From: Okapia johnstoni
Taxonomy: Eukaryota > Chordata > Mammalia > Artiodactyla > Giraffidae
Direction: 5' to 3'
Assembly (NCBI GenBank): GCA_024291935.2
Contig: CM044309.1
Location: 1 to 64,000 of the forward strand
DNA length: 64,000 nucleotides
The notes under the pieces are model-generated. The model was not told the origin of the DNA and made no database searches. It saw only the letters and a program-made list of their open reading frames with translations. Shown piece after piece: positions 19,085-30,169 of the stretch. Position numbers and translations under genes: made by a program. Positions within the stretch are counted from its first letter, which is position 1; each line of letters begins with the position of its first letter.

Positions 19085-19560
19085 ACAATCCTCCTGAGCG
19101 AGAACGGAGCGCGCAGACCGCGCCTCTGCAGGGGCGAGGACTCACCCCTGGGTGCAGAGGCCAGCGGCGGCGTCTGTGGCCTTGGCGTCAGCTCTCCGGG
19201 CGTTGGCGGTGCCGGGTGCTTGAATTATCACCTCACCTGGTTCTCCCAAGGACACCGTCTTATCATCCTCCTTCCACAGTAGAGGAAGCCGAGGCTCACA
19301 GACCCAGGGCCCCACAGCTACGAAGGGGAGAGGTGGAGAAATGCCAGGTCCGAGACCGAGACTCTCTCCTCCGCCAGGGCAGGGTGTGGAGAGACAGCGT
19401 CACCCGCTGAGGGCTCTGCGCTCAGCCCGGGCACCTGCCCCTCTCCTCCCGAAAGTCAGGCCCGTGCAGTTCAGTGACGGGGAGAATCAGAAGAGTGGGA
19501 GGTGGGGAGACGTGGATCCTACCCGCCGTCAAACCCACAAGTCCGCAGCTGCGCTCTGCC
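19085..19560. promoter_or_regulatory. CpG-rich block (CpG-island-like)
   Basis: By hand count about 33 CpG occur in about 480 bp at roughly 60% GC, an observed/expected ratio near 0.7, whereas most of the window is CpG-poor. The block starts at GAGCGAGAACGGAGCGCGCA. It overlaps a diverged MIR but most of it is not repeat. It could be a promoter or an unmethylated regulatory element. Confidence 0.5.
19225..19380 (-). mobile_element. MIR SINE, diverged
   Basis: TTATCATCCTCCTTCCACAG followed by GAGGAAGCCGAGGCTCACAG and CCACAGCTACGAAGGGGAGA match MIR core sequence in reverse orientation. Confidence 0.7.
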
Positions 19561-19667
19561 TCCATCCACGGTCGTGGGCAGCTCACATCTGCGTTTACCG
19601 TGGAGGGAGCCTTTTCTGTGCTACAGCCTTGTCACTTGCAAAAAACTGCCTACTGTTTGTTTGTTTC

Positions 19668-19863
19668 TTTTGGGGGGTGCATAGTTGTTTGACAATGTTG
19701 TGTTAGTTTCTGCCATACAGCGACGTGAGTCAGCTGTAGGTACACATATATCCTCTCTCTTGGCCCTCCCTCTCACCCACCCCGCATCTCACCCATCTGT
19801 CACCGCGGAGCACCAAGCTGAACCAGGAGAAAAATATCATATTAACGCATATGTGTGGAATCT
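19668..19863 (-). mobile_element. L1 3' UTR fragments (an inverted pair)
   Basis: 19668-19825 is L1 3' UTR on the minus strand (TAGTTTCTGCCATACAGCGA...). 19826-19863 (ATATCATATTAACGCATATG TGTGGAATC) reads as L1 on the plus strand, so the small element is internally inverted. Confidence 0.65.
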
Positions 19864-19984
19864 ACTATTTGTTTTGTTGTGAGCATCACATGCCTACTTC
19901 TATCATAAAATTCCTCAAAGGTCTTCACTTAATGGTTTTCTCAGATATTGATGACTGGAATGGAGTCATCAGAATGGAGGGAAT

Positions 19985-20160
19985 TTTTTATCCAGCTTTA
20001 TTGAGATTTCACTGACATATAACATTGTGTAAATTTAAGGTGTATGCCTGTTGACTTGACACATTTATATGAACCCCCACCCACTTGGCAACCACAAGCC
20101 TGTTCTCTGTGTCTGTGAGTCTATATGTTTTGTGGAAACGTTTGTTTGTGTAAGAGATCT
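19985..20160 (-). mobile_element. Old L1 3' fragment
   Basis: The sequence TCCAGCTTTATTGAGATTTC ACTGACATATAAC through CACTTGGCAACCACAAGCCT is typical of old mammalian L1 3' ends in reverse orientation. Confidence 0.8.
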
Positions 20161-20595
20161 TCTACTTCTTTTTGTCCTTAGAATATATCTCCCTAGGGAT
20201 GTACAGTCTAAATATGTGTTTCAAAACCATTTGCTATAGTTCTTGAGATTGTTATGCCAGAGAATTGATATAAAGTTAGGTTCATTTTTTTTCAGTTTAT
20301 TTTAAAGTTTTAGGACTTGTGTTTTGGTGTGCTTTTCTCTGTTTTTAACTAGGTGAAATGTTTACATGATTCCAAGGTCAAAGAACAAATTGTTTCATAA
20401 AGAAATCTATATCCCTTTCATATCTTCTACTTCCTTTTTCCCTCCATCCCATTTTTAAATTAAATTTTGGTTTATCCAGCTACAGAAATTATACATAAGT
20501 GTGTATTTACTATGTCTTCTCCTTTCTTATCTAAACTACAACATTATGCAAACTCCATGATGTGTTTTGTTTTTGTTACTTAAAAATATGCCCCA

Positions 20596-22467
20596 AGAAA
20601 CAAAAGACTTATATATAGAAAACTATAAAACACTGATGAAAGAAATCAAAGAGGACACAAACAGATGGAGAAATATACCGTGTTCATGGATTGGAAGAAT
20701 TAATATAGTGAAAATGAGTATACTACCCAAAGCAATCTACAGATTCAATGCAATCCCTATCAAACTACCAATGATATTTTTCACAGAACTAGAACAAATC
20801 ATTTCACAATTTGTATGGAAGTATAAGAAACCTCGAATAGCCAAAGCGATCTTGAGAAAGAAGAATGGAACTGGAGGAATCAACCTGCCTGACTTCAAGC
20901 TCTACTACAAAGCCACAGTCATCAAGACAGTGTGGTACTGGCACAAGGATAGAAATATAGATCAATGGAACAAAATAGAAAGCCCAGAGATAAACCCACG
21001 CACCTATGGGCACCTTATCTTCGACAAAGGAGGCAAGAGTATACAATGGAGAAAAGACAATCTCTTTAACAAGTGGTGCTGGGAAAACTGGTCAACCACT
21101 TGTAAAAGAATGAAACTAGAACACTTCCTAACACCATACACAAAAATAAACTCAAAATGGATTAAAGATCTAAATGTAAGACCAGAAACTATAAAACTCC
21201 TAGAGGAAAACATAGGCAAAACACTCTCCGACATAAATCACAGCAGGATCCTCCATGACCCACCCCCCAGAATATTGGAAATAAAAGCAAAAATAAACAA
21301 ATGGGACCTAATCAAAATTAAAAGCTTTTGCACAACAAAGGAAACTATAAGCAAGGTGAAAAGACAGCCTTCAGAATGGGAGAAAATAATAGCAAACGAA
21401 GCAACAGACAAACAATTAATCTCAAAAATATACAAGCAACTCCTGCAGCTGAATTCCAGAAAAATAAACGACCCAATCAAAAAATGGGCCAAAGAACTAA
21501 ACAGACATTTCTCCAAAGAAGACATACAGATGGCTAACAAACACATGAAAAGATGCTCAACATCACTCATTATTAGAGAAATGCAAATCAAAACCACAAT
21601 GAGGTACCATTACACACCAGTCAGAATGGCCGCTATCCAAAAGTCTACAAGCAATAAATGCTGGAGAGGGTGTGGAGAAAAGGGAACCCTCTTACACTGT
21701 TGGTGGGAATGCAAACTAGTACAGCCACTATGGAGAACAGTGTGGAGATTCCTTAAAAAACTGGGAATAGAACTGCCATATGACCCAGCAATCCCACTGC
21801 TAGGCATATACACCGAGGAAACCAGAATTGAAAAGAGACACGTGTACCCCAATGTTCATCGCAGCACTGTTTACAATAGCCAGGACATGGAAGCAACCTA
21901 GATGTCCATCGGCAGACGAATGGATAAGGAAGCTGTGGTACATATACACGATGGAATATTACTCAGCCATTAAAAAGAATACATTTGAATCCGTTCTATT
22001 GAGATGGATGAAACTGGAGCCCATTATACAGAGTGAAGTGAGCCAGAAAGAAAAGCACCAATACAGTATACTAATGCATGTATATGGAATTTGAAATATG
22101 GTAATGGTAACCCTATATGTGAGACAGAATAAGAGACACAGATGCATAGAACAGTCCTGTGGACTCTGAGGGAGAAGGTGAGGGTTGGACGTTCTGGGAC
22201 AATAACATTGAAACACGTATATTGTCATATGTGAAGCAGAACACCATTCCATGTTCTATGCATGGGACGGATGCTCAGGGATGGAGCGTTGGGATGACAG
22301 AGAGGGATGGGAGGGGGAGGGAGGTGGGAGGAGGGTTTGGGAGGGGGAGCACATGTGAATCCATGGCTGATTCATGTCGATGTATGGCAAAAACTACTAC
22401 AATATTGTAAAGTAATTAGCCCCCAACTAAAATAAAAATAAATAAATAAATAAAAAAAAAAAAAAAA
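20596..22467 (+). mobile_element. Ruminant L1, 5'-truncated, with poly-A and target-site duplication
   Basis: An L1 insertion of about 1.87 kb starts within ORF2 and ends in an A-rich tail. The target-site duplication AAAAATATGCCCCA lies at 20582-20595 and 22468-22481. Low decay and the long open ORF2 part suggest a fairly recent insertion. Confidence 0.97.
20597..22094 (+). pseudogene. L1 ORF2 C-terminal half, one frameshift from the end
   Basis: The frame is open from the element's start to 21901, over 430 codons, covering the region after the RT palm through the C-terminal domain. This includes the segment [19 protein letters not shown] and the zinc-knuckle-like [18 protein letters not shown] (about 21657-21712). 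Near 21826-21833 an extra base in GAAAAGAGAC shifts the frame; the true C-terminus continues in the frame 21828-22094, ending ILMHVYGI. The endonuclease and RT catalytic residues are absent by truncation, so it is inactive regardless of the shift. Confidence 0.92.
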
Positions 22468-22675
22468 AAAAATATGCCCCAGCCCACTGTACATTGGGGT
22501 GTAGAGGGCTTCCTGGTTCCCTTTCATGGATACATAACGTGGCATTGCGTGGCTGCTCCAAGCTTTATTTGCCTCTCTTTGATAGACATCCGGGTCATGT
22601 CTAGCCTTTTGCTAGTTAGTTCTCTACGTTTATCTTACTTTGCCCTTCCAAGAATCCAGCTGCTTTGCCTTCTGT

Positions 22676-22876
22676 GAGTGTGCTCAGTCTGACAGTTTGT
22701 GTCCAGATCTTTGGGACCCCATGAACTGTATCCCACCAGGTTCCTCTGTCCGTGGGATTTCCCAGACAAGAATCCCCCTCCAGGGGATCTTCCCAACCCA
22801 GGGATCACACCTGCATCTTTGGTGTCTCCTGCATTGGCAGGTGGATTCTTTACCATTGTGCCACCTGAGAAGTCCC
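22676..22876 (-). mobile_element. Bov-tA SINE
   Basis: The reverse complement reads GGGACTTCTCAGGTGGCACA to the BovB-like tail. It is inserted next to the end of the old L1. Confidence 0.92.
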
Positions 22877-22884
22877 ATGCTTTG

Positions 22885-23005
22885 GCTTAGTCTTATTTTA
22901 TAGAAAAGCAAACGATTGCTTAAGCAGTTAAGGATTTGACCAAAGTCACAAGAATTAAGTGGGGAGGAGTTGACCAAGGACTCTCCTGCTTAATAATTTC
23001 TGCTT
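22885..23005 (-). mobile_element. MIR SINE, diverged
   Basis: TTATTTTATAGAAAAGCAAA followed by TTTGACCAAAGTCACAAGAA TTAAGTGG matches MIR core in reverse orientation. Confidence 0.65.
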
Positions 23006-23925
23006 TTTGCTCAAATCTATATAATTCACACTGTGGTGTAAATAGCTCTTAACACCTTTATTTTAGAGTTGAGGGGGGTAGGGAGGGGAACATGTGCTTT
23101 GCGGTAGATTGTGGAGGAAAATTTAGCCTTAAGTTCAAGGCTGGAATGTCAGGTCTCAGCCAGCCCGTGGGAGGAGTAGCTGAGCTAACAGCTGGCCTTT
23201 CTGGCATTGTCCCCAGTCAAAGGAATGCCAGACATTCACAAGCAGGTGGGTCTATTTTGGGCAGAAGGACCTTCTCAGTGTGCCTGCTGAAATTACATCA
23301 TGTCCCCTTCTATCACAGTGCACTTTGCTCTCCTGGTAAATCCACTCAAGACTCCCTTTAAAGGGTACAAAACAATCCCTTCTTGACTCTTCCCTCACCT
23401 GGGACTTCTCCCTTTGCCTTCCTTCTTACTCTGCAGACCAGTGGGGGGAAGCTACGTATACTAAACCACACAGAACAAGCACAGTTCTGATAAGTAAACA
23501 TCATTTTACAGTCTTCTTATGGGAGAAATAAAACTGATATTTACAGGAAGCCTTCACTAATTTTCCCTTTTTCCATCACTCTTTTTTTTAGGGGCAGTGT
23601 CAGTTCTGAAGGAATATGAGTCTCTATCACTATGTGATTTTAAAATGAGCATCTCGAGGTAGCACCTCACCTCAGAGTATGTTTAGCCTAATCTCCTCCA
23701 CACACTCCCCTCCAAAGTAATTATGTTGAGAGTAAAGCACGGACCCCACTGTGAGATCGGAGGCTGAGCAGCTTTTCAACTTCAAGACACAAATCATGTT
23801 TACCGCACAGTCCTGACCAAGGCAAAACAGACAGCCACCACATTTTACAGAGACTCTAAAAGGGGTTAAACAAAGGCGCTGTCAGTTCTTCCTGGGTAGT
23901 CAGAACATGCCATCCCCTGCGTAGT
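23006..23925. other. Mostly unique sequence
   Basis: No recognised repeat or coding region; an 89-codon open frame (23092-23361) has no recognisable similarity. Confidence 0.4.
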
Positions 23926-23929
23926 CTTG

Positions 23930-24178
23930 TTATAAAGGCTGCACTGTGCCCCTGCTGCACTTCTGAAACCAAACATACTGGACGAGCCTCACCACCGCCG
24001 AGTGGTGGACCCAGCAGCTGGGGCTGACCCCATGCGGATCTGATCTCCTCGTGGGTCTCACCAGCCTTCCGAGCCAGCCTGGCTCAGGACTCTCCCAGCT
24101 CAACTGGTGGGCCTACTCAAGTGAAAACAGTGCCCCGAAACTCTGACTTCTGTCTCGTCAAGATCCAGACTTTGACAC
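23930..24178 (+). promoter_or_regulatory. TATA-box plus first-exon-like segment
   Basis: TTATAAAGGC (23929-23938) is a good TATA box. About 25-30 bp downstream begins a 200-bp GC-richer stretch that ends in a consensus donor CAC|GTGAGT (24179). No repeat family is recognised, but an LTR origin is possible. There is no good open frame over the whole segment, so a noncoding first exon or an old LTR is more likely than a coding exon. Confidence 0.3.
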
Positions 24179-24387
24179 GTGAGTCAATGCCTGAAAGTTC
24201 ACCCACTCAGTGTACATGAAATGACTTTCTTCAGTGTGCCAGGGACAGGGAAGAGTGTTGTAAGCAAGACATACACATTCCCTGCTGTCTGAGAAAACAG
24301 GAAGAAACAGGGATACAGAAGCACAAATCTATACGAGTGTTGCACTGTGGCCTTGAGCAAATTTGCAAGATCTTTGTGCCTGTGTGT

Positions 24388-24616
24388 GTGCACGCTTAGC
24401 GTGTCAGTCGCTCAGTCGTGTCTGACTCTTTCAGTCCACCATGGAATGAAGCCCATCAGGCTCCTCTGTCCATGGGACTCTCCAGGCAAGAATGCTAGAG
24501 TGGATTGCCATGCCCTCTTCCAGGGGATCTTCCTGATCCAGGGATTGAATTCGCGTCTCCTGCGTCTCCTGAATTTGCAGGTGGATTCTTTACCACTGAA
24601 CCACCTGGGAAGCCCT
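24388..24616 (-). mobile_element. Bov-tA SINE
   Basis: Full SINE on the minus strand with target-site duplication TGCCTGTGTGT at 24377-24387 and 24617-24627. Confidence 0.95.
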
Positions 24617-24664
24617 TGCCTGTGTGTATTTACTTGGAAAGGAGGATGATACAAGTAGCTAAAT

Positions 24665-24745
24665 CACACAGTTGTTATGAAGAGTGAAACACTTAGTATC
24701 AGGCACATGGTAGGTGCTCCACATATATTAGAATTAATTATTACG
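24665..24745 (+). mobile_element. MIR 3' end
   Basis: GAGTGAAACACTTAGTATCA GGCACATGGTAGGTGCTC matches the MIR 3' end. Confidence 0.65.
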
Positions 24746-25033
24746 AGAATTTAAAGTTAATGGAAGGCTTGGTCTTCTCCCTAAACTTCCTAATGTATAT
24801 CTTTCTCTTCCAGGGTTTCATTTAATGAACCCAACAAACCTTTAACATAGATGCTACCAGCCTTTGGAGAAGCTGAGGCCACAGAGACAAATGGGCTTCT
24901 CCAACTCGTACGCCTCATATGAGCGGAGGTGGAACCCAAACTAACCCACATCAGTTCAGCCCTCAAAATTCCTCATGCTTTTAACCCATACCTGGTGCTA
25001 CCTCCCCTGTAAGAGTCAAAACCAGGATTAAAT

Positions 25034-25057
25034 ACACACACACACACACACACACAG
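25034..25057 (+). repeat. (AC)n microsatellite
   Basis: About 12 perfect AC units. Confidence 0.95.
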
Positions 25058-25269
25058 ATTAACACCATGAGGAGGCATCTAGAATGACTTGGGAAAGGAG
25101 ACAGAGCGCACACCGCCTTGCTAACCCTCCCACGGCTCCCCACTGCCTCGTTCAAACCTCTTACCAAAGCCAGAAATCCTCTTTTCCCTTCAGCTCCCGT
25201 TTCTAAGTCACCAACAAGTCCTGTATGTTATAGTCAAAAATTTTATCCCAAAACGTCCTTTTTCTCTCT

Positions 25270-26210
25270 CTGTCTACTGCTACCACCCTAACCCGAGGTA
25301 CCACCATCTCATGTCTGTCTAGGTTTCCCTACTGACCCCGGTACCCCTTCCAGCCGACCTAAAACCCATTCTCTGCATAGCAGCAAGAGTAAGCTTAAAA
25401 TCCAAAGCAGACGCTGGCACTCTCCCACTTTACAGTCTTTCAATAATTATCATTTGTATTTAGAATTGGGCTTCCCAGGTGGCGCTAGAGGTAAAGAACC
25501 CACCTGCCAATGCAGGAGACATAAGAGACATGGGTTTGATCCCTGCGTCAGGAAGATCTCCTGGAGGAGAAAATGGCAACACACTCCAGTGTTCTTGCCC
25601 GGAGAATCCCATGGACAGAGGAGCTGGTAGACTACAGTCCATAGGATCGCAAAGAATAGGACATGACTGAATCACTTAGCATACATATTTAGAATTAAAT
25701 CTAAATTCCTTTCCATGATGCTAAGCATAAATACCTGGTGCCTGCTTAGCTTTCCCACTTCTTCTAGTCAGTGTCTTCTCTCCAGTCATTAGGCAGAAGC
25801 CATAAATACCACCTTTATCTTATCCAGCAGGAAACATTCTTTATCCCATCTCATAGCTTTGCACTTACTGTTTTCTCTGCCCAGGCTGTCATGATCGTTT
25901 CTTCTGGACTTGTTCCCTCTTATCGTTCTTATCTCAAATATCATCTCCTTAGAGAGATCTTCCCCAAACCCTCCATCTAAAATAGGACCTCCTTTCTGCC
26001 CCTCCCACCCCACCATCATTTTCTATTACTGCACACTAATTCCTCTAAGACATGAATCACATGCTATGATTTTTAGTTACATTCTATCTATTGACTGGAT
26101 CCCCCACTGAAATGTGAAGCTCCAAAGGGAAGGGGATTTGGTCCATGTTGCTCCATATCCTGGGCTTCGAGAGGACATTCACGATACATTTACTAAAAGG
26201 GTGGAGGGGA
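25270..26210 (+). mobile_element. L2 LINE 3' region, split by a SINE
   Basis: Landmarks of L2: AGCTTTGCACTTACTGTTTT CTCTGCCCAGGC (about 25855), ATCATCTCCTTAGAGAGATC TTCCCC (about 25940), and GTGAAGCTCCAAAGGGAAGG GGATTTGGTCC (about 26112). Interrupted at 25468-25685 by a Bov-tA. Ancient. Confidence 0.8.
25468..25685 (+). mobile_element. Bov-tA SINE in L2
   Basis: Starts GGGCTTCCCAGGTGGCGCTA and ends GGACATGACTGAATCACTTA. Target-site duplication TATTTAGAATT at 25457-25467 and 25686-25696. Confidence 0.96.
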
Positions 26211-26459
26211 GGGGATAAAGGAAGGAATATCCAACTGAATTTTTTTCAGACATGTAACACTTGAGCAGGTAAATGTAGAAGGAAAGCAGGGAGGAAATTT
26301 ACAGCAGAAGGAATAGCTTGAACAGAAATCTCAAGTCAGATGGGTTCAAGATTTGCTTAAAGAAGAACAAGTGTATTAATGTGCCCAGAAAGCAGCTGTA
26401 TAAGGAAACTAGAATCGCCAGCCAGTTTACAAATGCTTGTCAAATGCCTGTGATATCAC

Positions 26460-26890
26460 AGACATCCTGTGCTGGATGTTCCCGTTACATATTGCTGCGT
26501 AGCGGATTAGCCTAAAACTTCGTGGCTTAAAGCAGCCACAATCATTTACCTTCTTCACAGAGCTGCAATTTGAGCCGAGCTCAGCGGGGGTGGCTCATCT
26601 CTGATCCAGAGAACGCTGGCTTGGGAAATTCAACTAGGGGCTGGGAGATCGATTTCCAGGATGGTTCACTCACATGACCAGTGAGCACTGGCTGTCGTCT
26701 GGGAGCTCAGCTCCAACTGTGGGCTGGGGCCCTCACTTCTTCTCCCTGTGGCGTTTCTACAGATGGCTTGAGTTTCCCAACAGCACAGTGACTGGATTCC
26801 AAGAACAAGTGTCTGAAGGAAAGAAGCAAAAGTGCGTGGTATCTTGATGACCTACCTTTGGAAATAACAGAGCATCCTTTCAGCTCTATT
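26460..26890 (-). mobile_element. MLT1/MaLR-like LTR remnant
   Basis: GTTACATATTGCTGCGTAGC and TCGTGGCTTAAAGCAGCCAC match the reverse of an MLT1-type LTR end (GTGGCTTAAAACAAC). Later parts are consistent but diverged. Subfamily not assigned. Confidence 0.55.
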
Positions 26891-27255
26891 GTTTGAGAGA
26901 GTCACAAAGTTCCATCCAGGTCCAAAGAGAAGAGACAGGGAATCCGGCTCTGGATGGGGTGAGGTTCTGAAGAGTGCTGGAAATAAGGGCTCTCATCGCA
27001 GCCATCTTTGTGAAATACCGTCTACTGCTCAGGGATACAGCAGTGTGCTTGGAGTTACAATACTGCTCTCAGGAAGCTCAGATTATAATGAGGAAGACAA
27101 ACCCATATGGTTTTGTGGTGTGTAAACTCAGCGGAGAAAAAACAAAGTGTTAGGCTGAGAACAAATGATCTATTGCTACACTCAGAATTTAACAGTTTAG
27201 GGAAGGCGAGGGTGGGATGAACTGAGACAGTAGTACTGACATATATGCACTGTGT

Positions 27256-27484
27256 GTGTGCACGTGTGCACTAAGTCACTTCAGTTGTGTCCGACTCTTT
27301 GTGACCCCATGGACTGTAGCCTGCCAGGCTCCTCTGTCCATGGGATTCTCCAGGCGAGAATACTGGAGTGGGTTGCCATGCCCTCCTCCAGGGGCTCTTC
27401 CCAACCCAGGGATTGAACCCATGTGTCTTATGTCTCCTGCACTGGCAGGCGGGTTCTTTACCACTACTACCACCTGAGAAGCCC
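27256..27484 (-). mobile_element. Bov-tA SINE
   Basis: Full element on the minus strand, from the tail at CACTAAGTCACTTCAGTTGT to the head ending CCTGAGAAGCCC. CATATAT-like sequence flanks both sides. Confidence 0.93.
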
Positions 27485-27487
27485 ATA

Positions 27488-27723
27488 TATACCCTGCCAA
27501 GTGTAAAATAGACAGCTATTGGGAAGCTGCTATGAAACACAGGGAATCCAGCCCATCCATGGTTCTGTGATGACCGAGAGGGATGGGATGGGTGTGGGGA
27601 GGGAGGGACAAGAGGGAGGAGACGGGCACTCACGGCTGGTCTGTCATTGTTGGCAGAGACCAACGCAGCACTGCCCAGCAATATCCTCCAAGTTAAACAA
27701 ACAAACAAAAAATAATTTAACAA
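27488..27723 (+). mobile_element. L1 3' UTR fragment
   Basis: AAAATAGACAGCTATTGGGA AGCTGC, GATGACCGAGAGGGATGGGA and a poly-A-like end match an L1 3' UTR. Confidence 0.8.
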
Positions 27724-27774
27724 ATTAAAATGATCATCAGTTCCTTTCTCAGAGTTTCAACAGGTTACGAACTC

Positions 27775-28185
27775 AGAAGTGACTCAGGTGGTTCTGGTTC
27801 AGAATCTCACTTGAGGTTTCAGTCACGACATTGGCCTGGACTCTAGTCACTGAAACTCTCCACGGAGGCTGGAGAGCCTGCTTCCAAGGTTGTTGTTGGC
27901 AGGAGGCCTCAGCGTTTTGCTGCGTGGACCCCACTGTAGTGCAGTAGGAGTGGTCTCACAAGATGAGAGCTGGCTTCCCCTAGAGTGGGGCAGCCAAGAG
28001 GGCAAGGAGGAAGCCACAGCTCCCTCTATGACCTAGTCACAGAGGCCACACACCATCACTCCTGTTACATTCTCTTCTCTGAGCCAAACTCAAGGCTAGA
28101 GAATTAAGCTTCACCTCTTCAAGGAGGAAGAATTTGTGAACATGTTCAAAACCATCACAGACCTTATCTATCATGGAATGGAAAG
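27775..28185 (-). mobile_element. MLT1/MaLR-like LTR remnant
   Basis: Landmarks include TTGTTGGCAGGAGGCCTCAG, GAGAGCTGGCTTCCCCTAGA and CACACACCATCACTCCTGTT, as in reversed MLT1-type LTRs. Confidence 0.55.
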
Positions 28186-28840
28186 AAATTTAGGAAGAAG
28201 TAATGACTGGATCAGATTTATTTTAGACAGATCGCTCTGCTGGTGACATGCTGGGCAGATGGAGAACGGTGAGACTGAAGGCAGGCGGATCAGAGGAGCC
28301 CCGAGACAGCCGGGGGGTAAACACAAGTCTAGGTGAGAGCACTTGGCAGAAGCGATTGAGGACGAGATGGGTTTAAAAGACTAAGGAAGCAAAATTCTGT
28401 TATGTGAGAAATAAAAACAGTAAAAACTTAAATGTCATATTTTAATTAGTTAATATGAGTGTCCGATTGGAATGATGGTTACCAGTCAAGATGGAAAATC
28501 CACGAGACAAAGCAGATTGAGGAACAAGAGTCAATTCAACACTACATTTTGAGTTTAAGCTTCCAGTTTTAGTGAAGGAAGAGTTGTATTTTTTCCCTTG
28601 CCCCTGCAGTGCTTATCTTTGCCTTATTTTGATAACAGCCTCCTTTTGGCAAAGTGATCCTACCCTCACTTCCTCTGCTTGGACCGAGCTATCCCTGGCG
28701 ACGCTGGTAAACGAGCTCTCCAAAGTCAACGGGCACAGCCTGATCTGTGCTGTGACTACTGCCATCTTTTCCAATTTCATGGTCACAACAGTTTAACAAC
28801 CAACTCAGAAAACTACTAGATTGTTATAGGCAACTGGCTC
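28186..28840. other. Mostly unique sequence
   Basis: A short part near 28180-28320 resembles an old interspersed repeat (ATGACTGGATCAGATTTATT). A 74-codon open frame at 28572-28796 is not recognisable. Nothing else is supported. Confidence 0.35.
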
Positions 28841-29245
28841 TAGCATACTGGGACTATGTTTCTGGCTTAGCAATGAATCACATGACCCAGATCTAATCTG
28901 GTTATCACACTGAATGCCTTCTCATCAGGTGATTAGTTCAGAACTGGACATTTCAGCCAATTGGAGTCAATGAGATGCAATGAGATTTTTGCTATGCATC
29001 CTGAGAAAACACTTCCATTTTCCCTTGATACTTGTAACTAAGAGATACTGCAGCTGCACTATTGCACCATGTGAAGTTGCAGAATGGAGCCAACTCTGTG
29101 CAAAACAGAAGTAGAGATGGAAAGAAAGTAAATCCAGATGACATTATTCAAGTCATGAATCTAGCTATAGCTAAAACTAATTCTAGTCATAGACTTTCCA
29201 ATTAAGTGAGCCAAGAAATTCTATTTCCCTTTCTCTTCTTTTCTT
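28841..29245 (+). repeat. Possible ancient LTR-like repeat
   Basis: GAATGGAGCCAACTCTGTGC and AAGTGAGCCAAGAAATTCTA TTTCCCTT resemble the end of a widespread old mammalian LTR-type repeat. The family is uncertain. Confidence 0.35.
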
Positions 29246-29385
29246 TCTTTTTTTCTTCTGTGACCAAGTTTTGCTTTGCCTCTCCTTTACATTCAGAGTT
29301 TCTCAGCTGATGTACTCTTGACATCCAGACCCTTGGGTATACAAATCTGAATCTCAGTAGACAAGCTCAGGATCAACAAAATTTA

Positions 29386-29418
29386 GTGAGTTTAATCCAT
29401 GAGAAGGAACAAATTTAC
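29386..29418 (+). other. 33-bp segment duplicated at 51114-51146
   Basis: GTGAGTTTAATCCATGAGAA...AATTTAC is identical over 33 bases to a segment inserted into an old L1 at 51114-51146. Here it sits in continuous, non-duplicated flanks, so this is the likely source. Confidence 0.9.
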
Positions 29419-29419
29419 T

Positions 29420-30165
29420 AAGGGAAAGAACCATCTAGGTAATCACAATTTTCTTCAAATTCTATAGAATAAGAGATATGGGAGTAACTTCAGAGATTAT
29501 CCAGTCAAACTCCTTCACTTAACAACTACAAAAACTGTGCCCATAAAATGTTCAATACTTTGTCCACGGTTACTTGGCTCTTTAGTCTTTAGAGCCAAGG
29601 CTAAAACCCTGATTTCCTATCTCAGACATAGCCCTTTTCCAAAATCATGGCAAATTCTGAATTAGTAGGATCTAACTTAGTTCAGCAAGTATATGTTGTG
29701 TTTATATTATGAATCATGAAATGTATCATATACCATTTTTCAGTTTAATGAATAGCACTTTACTATTTCAAAGCACTTAAATAATTTAACCTTCTTGCCA
29801 ACACTGTAAAGTAGGTGAGACAATTATTTTAAAGATAAGAAAATCTCGGCTTGGACTACTTGAATGACTTTTCCAAGGTCAAATAGCCAGTGAATACTAT
29901 AGCCAGTGATATTAATAGAATCCAGGACACTTGATTCCTTCTTCCAATGCACTTCCTTCTGCCTCTCATTCAACTTAAGGACGTTCCATTGCAACTGGTT
30001 ATGGTGTAAATTAGATAACACAGCTTCCTTGCATTTGGGATGGCTTCTCATAATCTTCATAAAAATACATTTGCGATGTTCATCCCGCACTAACTCTATA
30101 ATTCTCCAGGCTGCTAGGACTCAGTCTGCTCAGCGATCAAGGCATCAGCACAGATGGTTTCAAAG
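29420..30165. other. Unique AT-rich sequence
   Basis: No gene or clear repeat; weak MIR/L2-like wording around 29490-29620 only. Confidence 0.35.
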
Positions 30166-30169
30166 GAAA

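Larger units (their letters stand above)
20330..22635 (-). mobile_element. Old L1 fragment split by a younger L1
   Basis: 20330-20581 (TTTTTCCCTCCATCCC...TGATGTGTTTTGTTTTTG) continues at 22482-22635 (CCCACTGTACATTGGGGTGT ... GATAGACATCCGGGT) as one old L1 3' sequence on the minus strand, interrupted by the plus-strand L1 at 20596-22467. Confidence 0.75.

Noticed and set aside
20567..21901. 444-codon open frame as a host gene
   Set aside because: L1 ORF2 C-terminal sequence with the element's poly-A and target-site duplication; the first ATG lies in the left flank.
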